NCBI RefSeq assembly: GCF_014489635.1
Contig: NZ_CP060828.1
Location: forward strand, 3,696,001-3,760,000
Direction: 5' to 3'
Source: Streptomyces roseirectus
GTDB taxonomy: Bacteria; Actinomycetota; Actinomycetes; Streptomycetales; Streptomycetaceae
Length of the DNA: 64,000 nt
Position numbers and translations under genes: made by a program. Below, piece by piece: positions 26,119 to 35,643 of the stretch. The notes under the pieces were generated by a model, which was given only the letters and a program-made list of their open reading frames with translations, was not told where the DNA came from and made no database searches. Position 1 is the first letter of the stretch; each line of letters opens with the position of its first letter.

Positions 26119-27404
26119 GTCTTCTCCACCCTCTCCATCTCCAGCTCGACTTCCGTACCGCCGCCGGGCACGGCCCGCAGCCGCGCCGTACCGCCGTTGC
26201 GCTCCATGCGCCCGATGATCGATTCTCTGACGCCCATGCGGTCGGCGGGTATCGAGTCGGGGTCGAAGCCCGGGCCGCGGTCTCGGACGGACACGAAGAC
26301 CGTCCTCCCCTCGACCTCGGCGTAGACCTGGACGGCCCCTCCCTCGCCACCGTACTTGGCGGCGTTCACCATCGCCTCGCGCGCGGCCTGCATCTGCGCC
26401 GAGGTCCTTTCGTCGAGCGCGCAGTCGCCGACGACGACCACCTCGATCGGCACCCCGTGCTTGTCCTCCACCTCGGCGGCGTTGCGCCGCACCGCGTCGG
26501 CGACGGTGGCCGGTTCGTCCTCCTCGTCCTTGCCGGTGCCCTCGGGCTTGTAGAGCCAGGTGCGCAGATCCCGCTCCTGCGCGCGGGCGAGCCTGCGGAC
26601 CTCCGCCGCGTTCTCCGCGTTGCGCTGGATCAGCGTGAGCGTGTGGAGCACCGAGTCGTGGACGTGGGCCGCGACCTCCGCGCGCTCCTGGGCCCGGATG
26701 CGCATCAGGCGCTCCTCGGAGAGGTCCTGCGTCATCCGTACGAGGTACGGCCCGGCGAGCAGCGTGATCCCCACGAGGACGGCGAGGGCCGCCTGGAGGA
26801 CCGAACCGAGGTGCGCCGCCGAGCCCTTGAGGACGAAGACGCCGGAGACGCCCGCGGCGACCAGGAGGATCCCGCCGAGCGTGCGCACCAGCGTCAGCGT
26901 GCGCCGGCGGCGGCCGACCTCGACCCAGCGGGCCCGGCGGGCGTTGTCCGCCTGCCGCCACACGAGGGCGACGCCCGCGCCGACCAGGACGATCGGCAGG
27001 AAGTACACCCGCGCGCCACTGCCGACGTCGACACTGCCGATGAACACCATGGCCACGACGACCATGAAGAGCAGGGCGAGCATCTGGCCCCGGTCGGGCT
27101 TGCGGGCGACGAGCCTGCGGCGGCCGTCGGGCGCGGTCTCCGTGGAGACCAGGGACGGCGGGCGCTGGTCGCCGACGCCTCCGACGCCGAGCGGCACGAA
27201 GAACCAGAACGCCGCGTAGAGGAGGCCGCCCAGGCCCTCCGCCATGAACAGGCCGGCGAACACGAGCCGCACCCAGATCACGGGCAGCCCGAGGTGCCCC
27301 GCCAGCCCCCGCGCCACTCCGCCCAGCCAGCGGCCGTCGCTGCTGCGGTAGAGCTTGCGCGGTGGCCGAGGTTCTACGTGGGGTGCTGCTGCGGCTTCCG
27401 GCAT
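26115..27404 (-). CDS. Sensor histidine kinase with N-terminal PspC domain
   Basis: 429 residues. A PspC domain (LYRSSDGRWLGGVARGLAGH) opens the protein, followed by several membrane segments (MLALLFMVVVAMVFIGSV and others). The dimerisation box HVHDSVLHTLTLIQRNA is near residue 240, and the HATPase has REAMVNAAKYGGEG and VRDRGPGFD. The PspC start suggests envelope stress sensing. The start is chosen at MPEAAAAPH (no clear ribosome site, possibly leaderless); ATG at 27440 is the alternative. Divergent from another PspC gene. Confidence 0.92.
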   Translation of the reverse strand: MPEAAAAPHVEPRPPRKLYRSSDGRWLGGVARGLAGHLGLPVIWVRLVFAGLFMAEGLGGLLYAAFWFFVPLGVGGVGDQRPPSLVSTETAPDGRRRLVARKPDRGQMLALLFMVVVAMVFIGSVDVGSGARVYFLPIVLVGAGVALVWRQADNARRARWVEVGRRRRTLTLVRTLGGILLVAAGVSGVFVLKGSAAHLGSVLQAALAVLVGITLLAGPYLVRMTQDLSEERLMRIRAQERAEVAAHVHDSVLHTLTLIQRNAENAAEVRRLARAQERDLRTWLYKPEGTGKDEEDEPATVADAVRRNAAEVEDKHGVPIEVVVVGDCALDERTSAQMQAAREAMVNAAKYGGEGGAVQVYAEVEGRTVFVSVRDRGPGFDPDSIPADRMGVRESIIGRMERNGGTARLRAVPGGGTEVELEMERVEKT

Positions 27405-27582
27405 GGCAACGATGGTCACACGAGGAGCGGCCCCGGACATCAGGGTTCGCCCCCGAGAATCCCCTGATCCCGCCGCCCCCAGGAGTCGAACGGTCCCCTG
27501 GTGTCGTCTCAGGGCCGATATCAGGGTCCGACCAGGGTCGTCCCGACTCCCGTGCGGGGGTCCGACCCGCCACCATGGGGAC

Positions 27583-28965
27583 ATGGCAGATCACGAGGAC
27601 GCAGAGCCGGCGAAGTCGGCGGGAGAGGCTGGGGTGACGGCGACAGCGGAGCGGCCCGAGCCGGCCGGGCCCGGCCGGCTCGCCTTCCGCCGCGACCGCG
27701 ACCACAAATTGATCGCGGGTGTGTGCGCGGGTCTGGGCCGCCAGTGCGACATGGACCCGGTGATCTTCCGCATCACCCTCGCCGTGCTCTCCGCGACGGG
27801 CGGCGTCGGCCTCATCTTCTACGGCTTCGCCTGGCTCTTCGTCCCCTACAAGGACGACGGGGAGAACGAGGTGCGCAGGCTCCTCACCGGCCGGGTCGAC
27901 GGCCAGGCCCTGGCCGCGGTGCTGTTCTCCCTGGTCGGCTGCGGGATCTTCCTCTCGATGCTGAGGAACGGCGGGGTCTTCACCTTCGCCGCCGTCCTCT
28001 CCCTCCTCCTCGCGGGAGCCGGCTACTGGTCCCGCAACCGCGACACCTCCGAGACCGCCCCGCTGACGGCCCAGGCGGCGGCGGACGCCCCGCCGGAGCC
28101 CAAGGCCCCGCCGATCACGGCCACGCTCCCCTCGTGGTGGCGCGACCCGATCGTCAAGGACGGCACGCATGTAGGGGGGACGGGCTATCTGTGGGGCCCG
28201 GGAGACACCGGCGCCCCGGACCTCGGTTCGATCACGACCGTCGACCTCTCCGGCCACCGCCACCAGCACGCGCACCCGCACCGCCCCGCGCACTCCTTCC
28301 ACCCCCGGCGCCATCTCCCCCAGGCCACCCGGGGCCCCCGCTGGATCGGCGGCTGGCTGTTCTTCCTCTCCCTCGGCGCGGGCGCCCTGGTCACCCGCCT
28401 CACCTGGGACGACCACCCGCTGGGCACCACCCTGCAAGCGGGCCTGTCCGCCACCCTGATCGTCCTGGGCCTCGGCATCGCCGTCAGCTCGTTCCTGGGC
28501 CGCACCGGCGCGGGCTCCCTCTTCCTGGCCCTGGTCACGGCGGGCCTGCTGGCCGCGACGACCGCGGTCCCGAAGAACATCACCACCCACTGGTTCGACA
28601 CGACCTGGCGTCCCGCCACCACCGCCCAGCTCCAGAGCTTCTACGAACTGGGCACCGGCCAGGGCACCCTGGACCTGTCGGCCCTCGGCATCGCCGAGAA
28701 CACCACCGCCCGCACCGACGTCAACGTGGGCGTGGGCAAGGTTCGCGTGATCGTGCCCCGGGGCGCGACCGTGCGCCTAACCGTCGACGTCGGCCTGGGC
28801 GACATCCGGCTGCCGGGCGAGAACCAGAAGGATGTGGACGTGGAACCTGGCAGGCACAAGGAACTCACCCTCGCGCCGCCTGCCGGCGCCACCCCGGCCG
28901 GCACCCTCGTCCTCAGTCTCGACGTCGGCCTCGGCCAGGCGGAGGTGACCCGTGCCGCGTCATGA
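27583..28965 (+). CDS. PspC domain membrane protein with LiaF-like C-terminus
   Basis: 460 residues. Residues ~30-95 form a PspC domain (LIAGVCAGLGRQCDMDPVIF). Several TM helices follow, with a His-rich linker (GHRHQHAHPHRP) between them. The last ~110 residues (DVNVGVGKVRVIVP, VDVGLGDIRLPG) form a beta-rich repeat like the C-terminal domain of LiaF-type envelope-stress proteins. It is divergently transcribed from the PspC kinase and is probably part of the same system. Confidence 0.88.
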   Translation: MADHEDAEPAKSAGEAGVTATAERPEPAGPGRLAFRRDRDHKLIAGVCAGLGRQCDMDPVIFRITLAVLSATGGVGLIFYGFAWLFVPYKDDGENEVRRLLTGRVDGQALAAVLFSLVGCGIFLSMLRNGGVFTFAAVLSLLLAGAGYWSRNRDTSETAPLTAQAAADAPPEPKAPPITATLPSWWRDPIVKDGTHVGGTGYLWGPGDTGAPDLGSITTVDLSGHRHQHAHPHRPAHSFHPRRHLPQATRGPRWIGGWLFFLSLGAGALVTRLTWDDHPLGTTLQAGLSATLIVLGLGIAVSSFLGRTGAGSLFLALVTAGLLAATTAVPKNITTHWFDTTWRPATTAQLQSFYELGTGQGTLDLSALGIAENTTARTDVNVGVGKVRVIVPRGATVRLTVDVGLGDIRLPGENQKDVDVEPGRHKELTLAPPAGATPAGTLVLSLDVGLGQAEVTRAAS

Positions 28966-29212
28966 GTTCCGCCCCGGCCGCCTCCTGGCCGGCCTGTTCT
29001 TCGCCCTCACCGGCACGATCTACGCCGGCGACGCGGGCGGCCTCTGGGAGACACCCTGGTTCGCCGTCATCCCCCTCGTCCTGTTCGGCCTCGTCCTCGC
29101 CGGCGTGGCGGGCGCGACTGCCCGCACGGTACGCAGACGCCGGGCGGCATCACCCCACCCGGCCGCGGCGCCGGCCCCCGAGAACCCGGTCCGGGACAGA
29201 AAGTCCCCCTGA
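28952..29212 (+). CDS. Small two-helix membrane protein
   Basis: 86 residues from GTG, overlapping the PspC gene end by 14 bases, so coupled to it. Two hydrophobic segments (LLAGLFFALTGTIYAGD; FAVIPLVLFGLVLAGVAGA) and a basic tail. Function unknown, probably an accessory of the PspC protein. Confidence 0.8.
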   Translation: MPRHEFRPGRLLAGLFFALTGTIYAGDAGGLWETPWFAVIPLVLFGLVLAGVAGATARTVRRRRAASPHPAAAPAPENPVRDRKSP

Positions 29213-29236
29213 CCGAGCCTCTTAGAAGCACCGGAA

Positions 29237-29263
29237 CGCCCTGGACCCCAACGGCCCAGGGCG
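29237..29263 (+). terminator. Terminator after PspC operon
   Basis: cgccctgg / ccagggcg stem with an 11-base loop, 24 bases after the stop. Confidence 0.6.
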
Positions 29264-29313
29264 CCCCGCGCAACCTGATCTCAGCTCACCCCAGTCTCAA
29301 CCGGGCCCCACCA

Positions 29314-29841
29314 CTACCCCAACCCGCCCTGCCCCCGCCGTCCCCTCAGCACCGCGTCCACCGACCACACCGAGGCCCCCGCCAGCACCAGCGGCGACCA
29401 GGCCATCATGTAGGGCAGGTCGTTGCCGTAGTAGTACGGATCCGAGGCCCAGCTCACCGTCAGCCACAGGCTCAGGGAGATCAGCAGCCCGCCCAGCGCG
29501 GCGATCCGCGTGAACAGCCCCACCAACACCCCGATCCCCACGGCCAGTTCACCCAGCGCGATCGCGTACCCGAACCCCACGGGGCTCTTCAGCGCGAGGT
29601 CCACCAGCGCCGGGATCGCCGAGGAGTCGCGGACGGCCCGCATGGTGTCCCCCAGGGACCCGGCCCCGGAGTCCTTCATGAACGCGCTGTCCGTGAGCTT
29701 GTCCAGCCCGGCGTAGATGAACGTCACGCCGAGGAACACCCTGAGCGGCACGAGCGCGTACCGCGTGGCCGTCGCACGCCAGTCCCGCGCTCCTCCTCCG
29801 ACGGAGGAAAGGTACGTATCCGTACGCGTCCCGTGAGTCAT
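29314..29841 (-). CDS. DoxX family membrane protein
   Basis: 175 residues, four TM helices. DoxX features: LRVFLGVTFIYAGLDKLTD, then GELAVGIGVLVGLFTRIAALGG. Start at MTHGTRTDTYLS; an upstream in-frame ATG at 29865 is less likely. DoxX proteins are linked to redox or membrane quinol processes; the role here is unknown. Confidence 0.87.
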   Translation of the reverse strand: MTHGTRTDTYLSSVGGGARDWRATATRYALVPLRVFLGVTFIYAGLDKLTDSAFMKDSGAGSLGDTMRAVRDSSAIPALVDLALKSPVGFGYAIALGELAVGIGVLVGLFTRIAALGGLLISLSLWLTVSWASDPYYYGNDLPYMMAWSPLVLAGASVWSVDAVLRGRRGQGGLG

Positions 29842-30010
29842 AGCCGACCGCCGCCTCTCGCCCACCGCACTGTGAACCCCTCACCAGACGATACGGATCC
29901 GCCCGGTATCCCGCTCACCCCGCGACCTCACTGACAGCAAAGCGACAGCCACCACCCCGGACCACCCGACCGAACCCCGCCCACTCCCCCGCGCGGCCCT
30001 GCCTCCCCCT

Positions 30011-31279
30011 CTACTCCCCCACCTCGATCACATACCGATTGCTCTCCGCCCCCGCAGCCGTCACCACCTGCACCCCCACCTCCCCCGGCTCCACCTCCGC
30101 CGGCACCGGCACCCTCAGCACCGCGTCCGTCGGATTGCTGAACCCCCCGACGACCGGCACCAACGGCACGTGCACATGCACGGCCCCCACCCGGACGACC
30201 ATCCGCGCGAGCCGGTCGGCCCCCTCCGCGCCGCACGGCACGAACCCGCTCCCCCGGATCTCGATGTCGTCCCCGGCCCGGATCGGCCCGTCGAGATCAC
30301 CGGCCTCACGGGCGCGCACGACGGAGAGGATCACCACCCGCCCGCCCTCGGCGTACTTCGCGGCGAGATAGGTCCCGGCGGAGACGAGCACCGCGACGGC
30401 CAACCCCCAGGGCAGATCGGGCAGTTGCTCGGGCCGCCGGGCCAGCCGCACGACGGCGAAGACGAGCGCGACCGAGCAGATGACGACGTACTGGATATCG
30501 GCGAAGGACCCGCGCCCGGAGTCGTCGGTCAGCAGATCGGCGGCGCGCGGCCGCCGCGCCCGCACCTTCTGCAGCCGCTGCGCCAGCACCCGCACGCCCA
30601 CAACTCGCCGCACCAGCACGGCGATTCCGCAGACGACGGCGAGCACGGTCACCACCCCGGCCGCACGGCCGAGTTCGAGCCCGTCGAGCAGGGCGTCACG
30701 CTCGGCGTGCGAGGAGGCGGCGGCGAGCTGACCGACGAGGACGAGCACGGAGTACGCGACGAGCAGCACCCAACTCCCCGCGACGACACGGGAGGTGGAG
30801 AGCCGGTTGTCCTCCCCGACGACCGGCGCGAGCGCGCCCCCACGGGCCCGGTGCAGCCAGGACGCGGCACTCAGCGCGCCCGCCACGACCAGCGCGGCGA
30901 GCAGCCCGGCCGTCCGGGCGGTGCTCCACCCGGCGCCGACGGCGGTCAGCGCCTGCCCGAGCAGCAGCGCGACGACGGCCGCCCAGACGGCGACGAGGGT
31001 CCACCGCCACAGCCCGGCGAGCCAGGCGTCCCCCTCGGCGCGCCCCCGCTCCGCGATGTCCCCGGCGGACTGGGTCAGCTCCTCGGAGACCCACTGCCGG
31101 GAGGCGAAGGCGGAGTGCGCGACGGCGGCCGGCACGCCCTCCCCGGCGGCGAAGGCGTCCCGTCTGGCGAGGAACGCGGAGACGGCCCGCCGGTGTCCCT
31201 CGCGGGCGCCGTGCGGACAGTCCCCGCACGTGCATCCGCCCGTGTGCGCGCTCCCGGCACCCTGCTCAGCCTCCCGCAC
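30011..31279 (-). CDS. Polytopic membrane protein with Cys cluster and beta-domain tail
   Basis: About 422 residues from the GTG at 31279; the frame is open to an ATG at 31441. Near the N-terminus is a compact CTCGDCPHG motif that could bind metal. There are about eight hydrophobic segments (WTLVAVWAAVVALLLGQAL, LLAALVVAGALSAASWL, VLLVAYSVLVLVGQLAA and more). The tail (DDIEIRGSGFVPCG, VVGGFSNPTDAVLRVPVP) resembles an IPT/Ig-like beta domain. Family not recognised. Confidence 0.75.
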   Translation of the reverse strand: MREAEQGAGSAHTGGCTCGDCPHGAREGHRRAVSAFLARRDAFAAGEGVPAAVAHSAFASRQWVSEELTQSAGDIAERGRAEGDAWLAGLWRWTLVAVWAAVVALLLGQALTAVGAGWSTARTAGLLAALVVAGALSAASWLHRARGGALAPVVGEDNRLSTSRVVAGSWVLLVAYSVLVLVGQLAAASSHAERDALLDGLELGRAAGVVTVLAVVCGIAVLVRRVVGVRVLAQRLQKVRARRPRAADLLTDDSGRGSFADIQYVVICSVALVFAVVRLARRPEQLPDLPWGLAVAVLVSAGTYLAAKYAEGGRVVILSVVRAREAGDLDGPIRAGDDIEIRGSGFVPCGAEGADRLARMVVRVGAVHVHVPLVPVVGGFSNPTDAVLRVPVPAEVEPGEVGVQVVTAAGAESNRYVIEVGE

Positions 31280-31588
31280 CGCCACGCCCGACGACCGCCT
31301 TCCCGCGACCAAGAAGCGGGGCCGGACAAACGCTCCGAACCCCGCCGACTCCCGTAACAACTCCCGTGCGACGAGAGCGAATTGTGCCCTACGCGAGCCC
31401 TTGCGCGCAGACCGTCCCGATGACCGGAACACCCCGGTCACACCGACTCGCCGCCCTCACCGAGAACCCCGCCCACCGAACACCCGCCCGCCGATTCCCC
31501 GCTCACCGAACACCCCGCCCACCAAAACCCCGTCCGCCTCAACCCGCTTCCCCCGCCCACCTGTTGACCCCCCTGCGACAATTCCCCT

Positions 31589-32458
31589 ATGGCCGAGATC
31601 ATCCAGCGCGACGGGACCTGGGCCTTCGACGGTACGACGGTCAGGATCACCCCGGGCCTGCACCGCAGCGTCCCCCTGTTCCGGCAGACGTACGGGGAGG
31701 TCGCGGTCCCCCTGGAGGCCGTCGCCGGCGTCGTGTACGAACCGGAGCGCAGGCGGGGCCGGTTGCGTCTGAGGCTGCGCGAGGGCGCGGACCCCCTGCT
31801 CCAGGCGACCGGCGGCCGGCTGCCCGAACCGGCCGACCCCTACCGCCTGTTGGTGGAACCGGACCGCGCGGGGACGGCGGAGTTCATCGCGGAGGAGATC
31901 CGCAACGCGCTTCTCCTCGACCAGGTCCCCAAGAGCCCGACGGGCACCTACCTCCTGCCCGGCCCACCGGTCCCCGTCTCGGTCCGCTCCTCGGACGGCA
32001 CGATCTCCTTCGACGGCGGCCGGGTCCGGATCGACTGGGCGGACACCTCGGACCGGGTGAAGCGGGCGACGGGACCGCGTGTCATCGGCGTCGGGGACGT
32101 CGTCCGGGTCGAGTGGATGCCCAACTCCGGTTACGACGACGGGTTCTTACGGTTCGTCACCCGAGACACGGTGTTCTCGAAGCTGCCGCCGGAGAAGGAC
32201 CCCTACGCGCTCGACCTGTGGGGCAACACCCGCCGGGACCTGCTCACCGCCCTCGTCGCGACGGCCGTCACCGCGCGCCTCCCGCACCCCTCGACCCGCC
32301 CCGAACGCGAACAACTCCCCGCGCCGCCCCCGCTGTCGGCCGACCATCACGACGTACTCCTGCGCCGTCTACGGGAGTTGGGGGAGCTGCACCGCACGGG
32401 GGTGCTCACGGACGAGGAGTTCGCACGGACGAAGGCGGTGATCCTGCGAGGCTTCTGA
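31589..32458 (+). CDS. DUF4429 protein with C-terminal SHOCT; contains TTA codon
   Basis: 289 residues. Two DUF4429-type repeats (GTWAFDGTTVRITPGLHR near 9 and GTISFDGGRVRIDWAD near 138) are followed by a C-terminal SHOCT motif (LRELGELHRTGVLTDEEFAR). A TTA leucine codon occurs in frame at 32147-32149, the rare codon read by the bldA tRNA. Translation is therefore probably tied to bldA and late growth. Molecular function unknown. Confidence 0.88.
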   Translation: MAEIIQRDGTWAFDGTTVRITPGLHRSVPLFRQTYGEVAVPLEAVAGVVYEPERRRGRLRLRLREGADPLLQATGGRLPEPADPYRLLVEPDRAGTAEFIAEEIRNALLLDQVPKSPTGTYLLPGPPVPVSVRSSDGTISFDGGRVRIDWADTSDRVKRATGPRVIGVGDVVRVEWMPNSGYDDGFLRFVTRDTVFSKLPPEKDPYALDLWGNTRRDLLTALVATAVTARLPHPSTRPEREQLPAPPPLSADHHDVLLRRLRELGELHRTGVLTDEEFARTKAVILRGF

Positions 32459-32500
32459 ACCACGCCCCTTGGAACCCCCATCACCCTCGCCCCCCAACTC

Positions 32501-33295
32501 TCAGTCCAGCAAGTCCGGTTGACTCCTGCTGATCTCCTGCCACAACGGCTGATAGTTGATCCACGCCACCAGATCCCCACCCAACTGCTCCCGCGTGGCC
32601 ACCGCCTGCCGCCGCTCGATCAGCACCGGCCGCCCGGCCGCCCGCGCCGTCAACTGCACCTGGCTCGACCGCTCCATGGACACGAACCACCACGCGGCGG
32701 CGTCGACCGAGTCCCCCACGGTCAACAGCCCGTGGTTACGCAGCACAAGGGCCTTCCGCGACCCCAACGCCGAAGCGATCCGCCGCCCTTCCTCCGCGTC
32801 GACGGTCACCCCGGTATACGTGTCGTACAGCGCGTGATCCTCGAAGAACGCACAGCTCTCCTGAGTGATCGGATCGAGCAGTTCCCCCAACGCGGCGAGC
32901 GCCCGCCCGTGCACGGAGTGGCAGTGCGCGACGGCGACGACGTCCGGCCGCGCCGCGTGCACCTGCGCGTGCACGGTGAACGCGGCCTGGTTGACGTGGT
33001 ACTCCCCCTCCACCACCTGCCCCTCGGAGTTCGCCAGCACCAGATCGCTCACCGTCACGTGCCGGAACGGCATCCCGAACGGGTTCACCCAGAAACAGTC
33101 GCTGAACTCCGGGTCGCGCGCGGTGATGTGCCCCGACACCCCGTCCTCGAACCCCATCCGCCCGAAGATCCGGACGGCGCCGGCGAGCCGTTCCTTGCGG
33201 TGGCGCCGTTCGTCCTCCAGGGACTCGTGCATCGGCGGCATGGCGAACCGGAGCCGGTCGGTGGGCAGCGGTGCAGGCGGCGTGGGCCCGGACAT
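32501..33295 (-). CDS. Class II aldolase/adducin family protein
   Basis: 264 residues. ATG at 33295 follows GGAGG closely. Zinc-site histidines HCHSVHG near residue 120, the FFEDHALY acidic region and the third ligand NHGLLTVG are intact. GFEDGVSGHITARDP is the substrate-phosphate loop. Members cleave or epimerise sugar phosphates, but many Streptomyces copies have unknown substrates. The divergent PPOX gene starts 92 bases away. Confidence 0.9.
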   Translation of the reverse strand: MSGPTPPAPLPTDRLRFAMPPMHESLEDERRHRKERLAGAVRIFGRMGFEDGVSGHITARDPEFSDCFWVNPFGMPFRHVTVSDLVLANSEGQVVEGEYHVNQAAFTVHAQVHAARPDVVAVAHCHSVHGRALAALGELLDPITQESCAFFEDHALYDTYTGVTVDAEEGRRIASALGSRKALVLRNHGLLTVGDSVDAAAWWFVSMERSSQVQLTARAAGRPVLIERRQAVATREQLGGDLVAWINYQPLWQEISRSQPDLLD

Positions 33296-33387
33296 CGGTC
33301 CTCCAGCGATGGTGTCCTCTACAGAGCCGGAAGCTACCGCCGACCAGTACAGAAAGGCAGACCCGTTGTCCAAAGATAATCGACCTC

Positions 33388-33861
33388 ATGCCGACGAACT
33401 GGGCCGCATTCCACACGGCCGAACCAGCCCTCGCGACAACCGTCGAGGAACGCTTCTCCCAGCACACCCACCATGTCCTCGCCACCCTCCGCCGCGACGG
33501 CTCCCCACGCACCAGCGGCATCGAAGTCCGCTTCCACGACGGCGAGTTGTGGCTCGGCATGATGCCGCACTCGGTCAAGGCCCTCGACCTGAAACGGGAT
33601 CCGCGTTTCGCTCTCCAGGCCAACCCCGGTGAGGGCACCGGCATGGGTGGCGGCGACGTCCGAATCTCCGGCAGGGCCACGGAGGTTCACGACGGCCCCC
33701 TGAAGGCGGCGTACATGAAAGAGGTGGAACCGCCGGAGCAGTTCCACCTCTTCCGCGCCGAACTGACCGACGTCACAAGGACGTTCGTCGAGGACGAGAC
33801 CTATCTCGTCGTCGAGGTCTGGCAGCCCGGCAAACCGGTGCGCGTGATCAAGCGCACCTGA
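33388..33861 (+). CDS. PPOX-class (pyridoxamine oxidase-like) flavin/F420 protein
   Basis: 157 residues. The split-barrel fold starts ERFSQHTHHVLATLRRDGSP with SGIEVRF and GELWLGM strands. A gataatcgac stretch just before the ATG suggests a leaderless message. Family members use F420 or FMN; the substrate is unknown. Confidence 0.87.
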   Translation: MPTNWAAFHTAEPALATTVEERFSQHTHHVLATLRRDGSPRTSGIEVRFHDGELWLGMMPHSVKALDLKRDPRFALQANPGEGTGMGGGDVRISGRATEVHDGPLKAAYMKEVEPPEQFHLFRAELTDVTRTFVEDETYLVVEVWQPGKPVRVIKRT

Positions 33862-33879
33862 GCCCCGTCAAAAGGAGCC

Positions 33880-35454
33880 CTACTCCCACTCGATCGTGCC
33901 CGGGGGCTTCGACGTCACGTCCAGCACAACCCTGTTGACGTCCCGCACCTCGTTCGTGATCCGCGTCGAGATGCGCGCGAGCACGTCGTAGGGGAGCCGC
34001 GACCAGTCGGCCGTCATGGCGTCCTCGGAGGACACGGGCCGCAGGACGATGGGGTGGCCGTAGGTGCGGCCGTCGCCCTGGACGCCGACGGAGCGGACGT
34101 CCGCGAGGAGGACCACGGGGCACTGCCAGATGTCGCGGTCGAGGCCGGCGGCGGTCAGCTCCTCGCGGGCGATCGCGTCGGCTTCGCGCAGGAGGTCGAG
34201 ACGTTCCTTGGTGACCTCGCCGACGATGCGGATGCCGAGGCCGGGCCCGGGGAACGGCTGGCGCTGGACGATCTCCTCGGGCAGCCCCAACTCCTGGCCG
34301 ACCATGCGGACTTCGTCCTTGAACAGCTTGCGCAGCGGTTCGATCAGCTGGAACTCCAGGTCCTCCGGGAGCCCGCCGACGTTGTGGTGGGACTTGATGT
34401 TCGCGGTCCCGGTGCCGCCGCCGGACTCGACGACGTCCGGGTAGAGCGTCCCCTGCACCAGGAACTCCACCGCCGGGCCCTCGTCCGCGATGATCTCGGC
34501 CTGCGCCTGCTCGAAGACGCGGATGAACTCCCGTCCGATGATCTTCCGCTTCTCCTCGGGGTCGGAGACCCCGGCAAGGGCGGACAGGAACCGCTCCTCC
34601 GCGTCGACGACGACCAGCTTGACCCCGGTCGCGGCCACGAAGTCCTTCTCGACCTGCTCGGTCTCACCCTTGCGCATGAGCCCGTGGTCGACGTACACGC
34701 AGGTCAGCTGGGACCCGATGGCCCGCGCGACGAGCGCCGCGGCGACCGCCGAGTCGACCCCGCCGGAGAGCCCGCAGATCGCCCGCTTGTCCCCGACGAG
34801 CGCGCGGATCGCCTCGACCTGCTCCTCGATGACGTTGCCAGTGGTCCAGTCCGGCTTGAGCCCCGCGCCCCGGTACAGGAAGTGCTCCAGCACCTGCTGC
34901 CCGTGCGTGGAGTGCATGACCTCGGGGTGGTACTGGACGCCGTAGAGTTTCTTCTCGTCGTTCTCGAAGGCCGCGACCGGCACGACGTCGGTGGAGGCGG
35001 TGACCGCGAACCCCTCCGGCGCCGCCGAGCACGCGTCGCCGTGCGACATCCACACGGCCTGCTCGGCCGGCGTGCCCTCGAAGAGCGTGGACGACGACTT
35101 GGAGACGTGCAGGTCGGTGCGGCCGTACTCGCGCGCGCCCGTGTTGTCGACCGTGCCGCCGAGGGCCTGGGCCATCAGCTGGAAGCCGTAGCACATGCCG
35201 AAGACGGGGACGCCGGCCTCGAAGAGCGCGGCGTCGATGCGCGGCGCGCCCTCCTCGTACACGGACGAGGGGCCGCCGGAGAGGATGATCGCCGCCGGGT
35301 TCTTCGCGAGGATCTCGGCGGCCGGCATGGTGCTCGGCACGATCTCGCTGTAGACCCTGGCCTCGCGGACCCTACGGGCGATGAGCTGGGCGTACTGCGC
35401 GCCGAAGTCGACGACCAGAACGGTGTCGGGGGCGGCTGGGGTCGCTGATGACAC
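33880..35454 (-). CDS. guaA: GMP synthase (glutamine-hydrolysing)
   Basis: 524 residues from GTG. Glutamine amidotransferase domain: [20 protein letters not shown], catalytic Cys in [16 protein letters not shown], His in GVQYHPEV. The ATP pyrophosphatase P-loop is [10 protein letters not shown], and the C-terminus KPPGTIEWE is typical. It converts XMP to GMP, the step after GuaB encoded 22 kb away. Confidence 0.97.
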   Translation of the reverse strand: MSSATPAAPDTVLVVDFGAQYAQLIARRVREARVYSEIVPSTMPAAEILAKNPAAIILSGGPSSVYEEGAPRIDAALFEAGVPVFGMCYGFQLMAQALGGTVDNTGAREYGRTDLHVSKSSSTLFEGTPAEQAVWMSHGDACSAAPEGFAVTASTDVVPVAAFENDEKKLYGVQYHPEVMHSTHGQQVLEHFLYRGAGLKPDWTTGNVIEEQVEAIRALVGDKRAICGLSGGVDSAVAAALVARAIGSQLTCVYVDHGLMRKGETEQVEKDFVAATGVKLVVVDAEERFLSALAGVSDPEEKRKIIGREFIRVFEQAQAEIIADEGPAVEFLVQGTLYPDVVESGGGTGTANIKSHHNVGGLPEDLEFQLIEPLRKLFKDEVRMVGQELGLPEEIVQRQPFPGPGLGIRIVGEVTKERLDLLREADAIAREELTAAGLDRDIWQCPVVLLADVRSVGVQGDGRTYGHPIVLRPVSSEDAMTADWSRLPYDVLARISTRITNEVRDVNRVVLDVTSKPPGTIEWE

Positions 35455-35541
35455 GGGGGCCTTCCGGCGGTGGGGCAGGGGCTGTGTGCGGCCGATTCTA
35501 CCGGGGCGCCCGGAGGGGGCCGGGGGCAGCGGGGGCCGTGG

Positions 35542-35547
35542 CATACT
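35542..35547 (+). promoter_or_regulatory. -10 element (CATACT) for leader peptide/chorismate mutase
   Basis: CATACT ends six bases before the leader ATG at 35554, the usual geometry of a leaderless Streptomyces transcript. Confidence 0.5.
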
Positions 35548-35553
35548 GGCCGC

Positions 35554-35628
35554 ATGCTCACGCCCACGACCTTCCTCTTTACCTATGGCATCCGGCCCGC
35601 CGGCTGCCATGGTCGTGCTCGCGCGTAG
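35554..35628 (+). CDS. Putative Phe/Tyr leader peptide (24 aa) of attenuator
   Basis: A short ORF, ATG to TAG, encoding [12 protein letters not shown] followed by [12 protein letters not shown]. Within five codons it has two Phe and one Tyr (TTC CTC TTT ACC TAT), including TTT and TAT, which are scarce in this genome. A 15-bp terminator hairpin follows 15 bases later and a chorismate mutase gene 105 bases later. This is the layout of a ribosome-stalling attenuator sensing charged tRNA for the pathway's end products. Confidence 0.6.
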   Translation: MLTPTTFLFTYGIRPAGCHGRARA

Positions 35629-35643
35629 AGCCGAGCGACTTCC

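Noticed and set aside
25297..28590. 1097-residue extension upstream of the response regulator
   Set aside because: It runs through the kinase and PspC genes in the wrong frame. The GTGA overlap with the kinase stop gives a clear regulator start.
29915..29940. Possible third damage promoter (ctgtcagtg on the minus strand)
   Set aside because: The first T is replaced and no TAnnnT occurs eight bases downstream; it also does not point at a nearby start.
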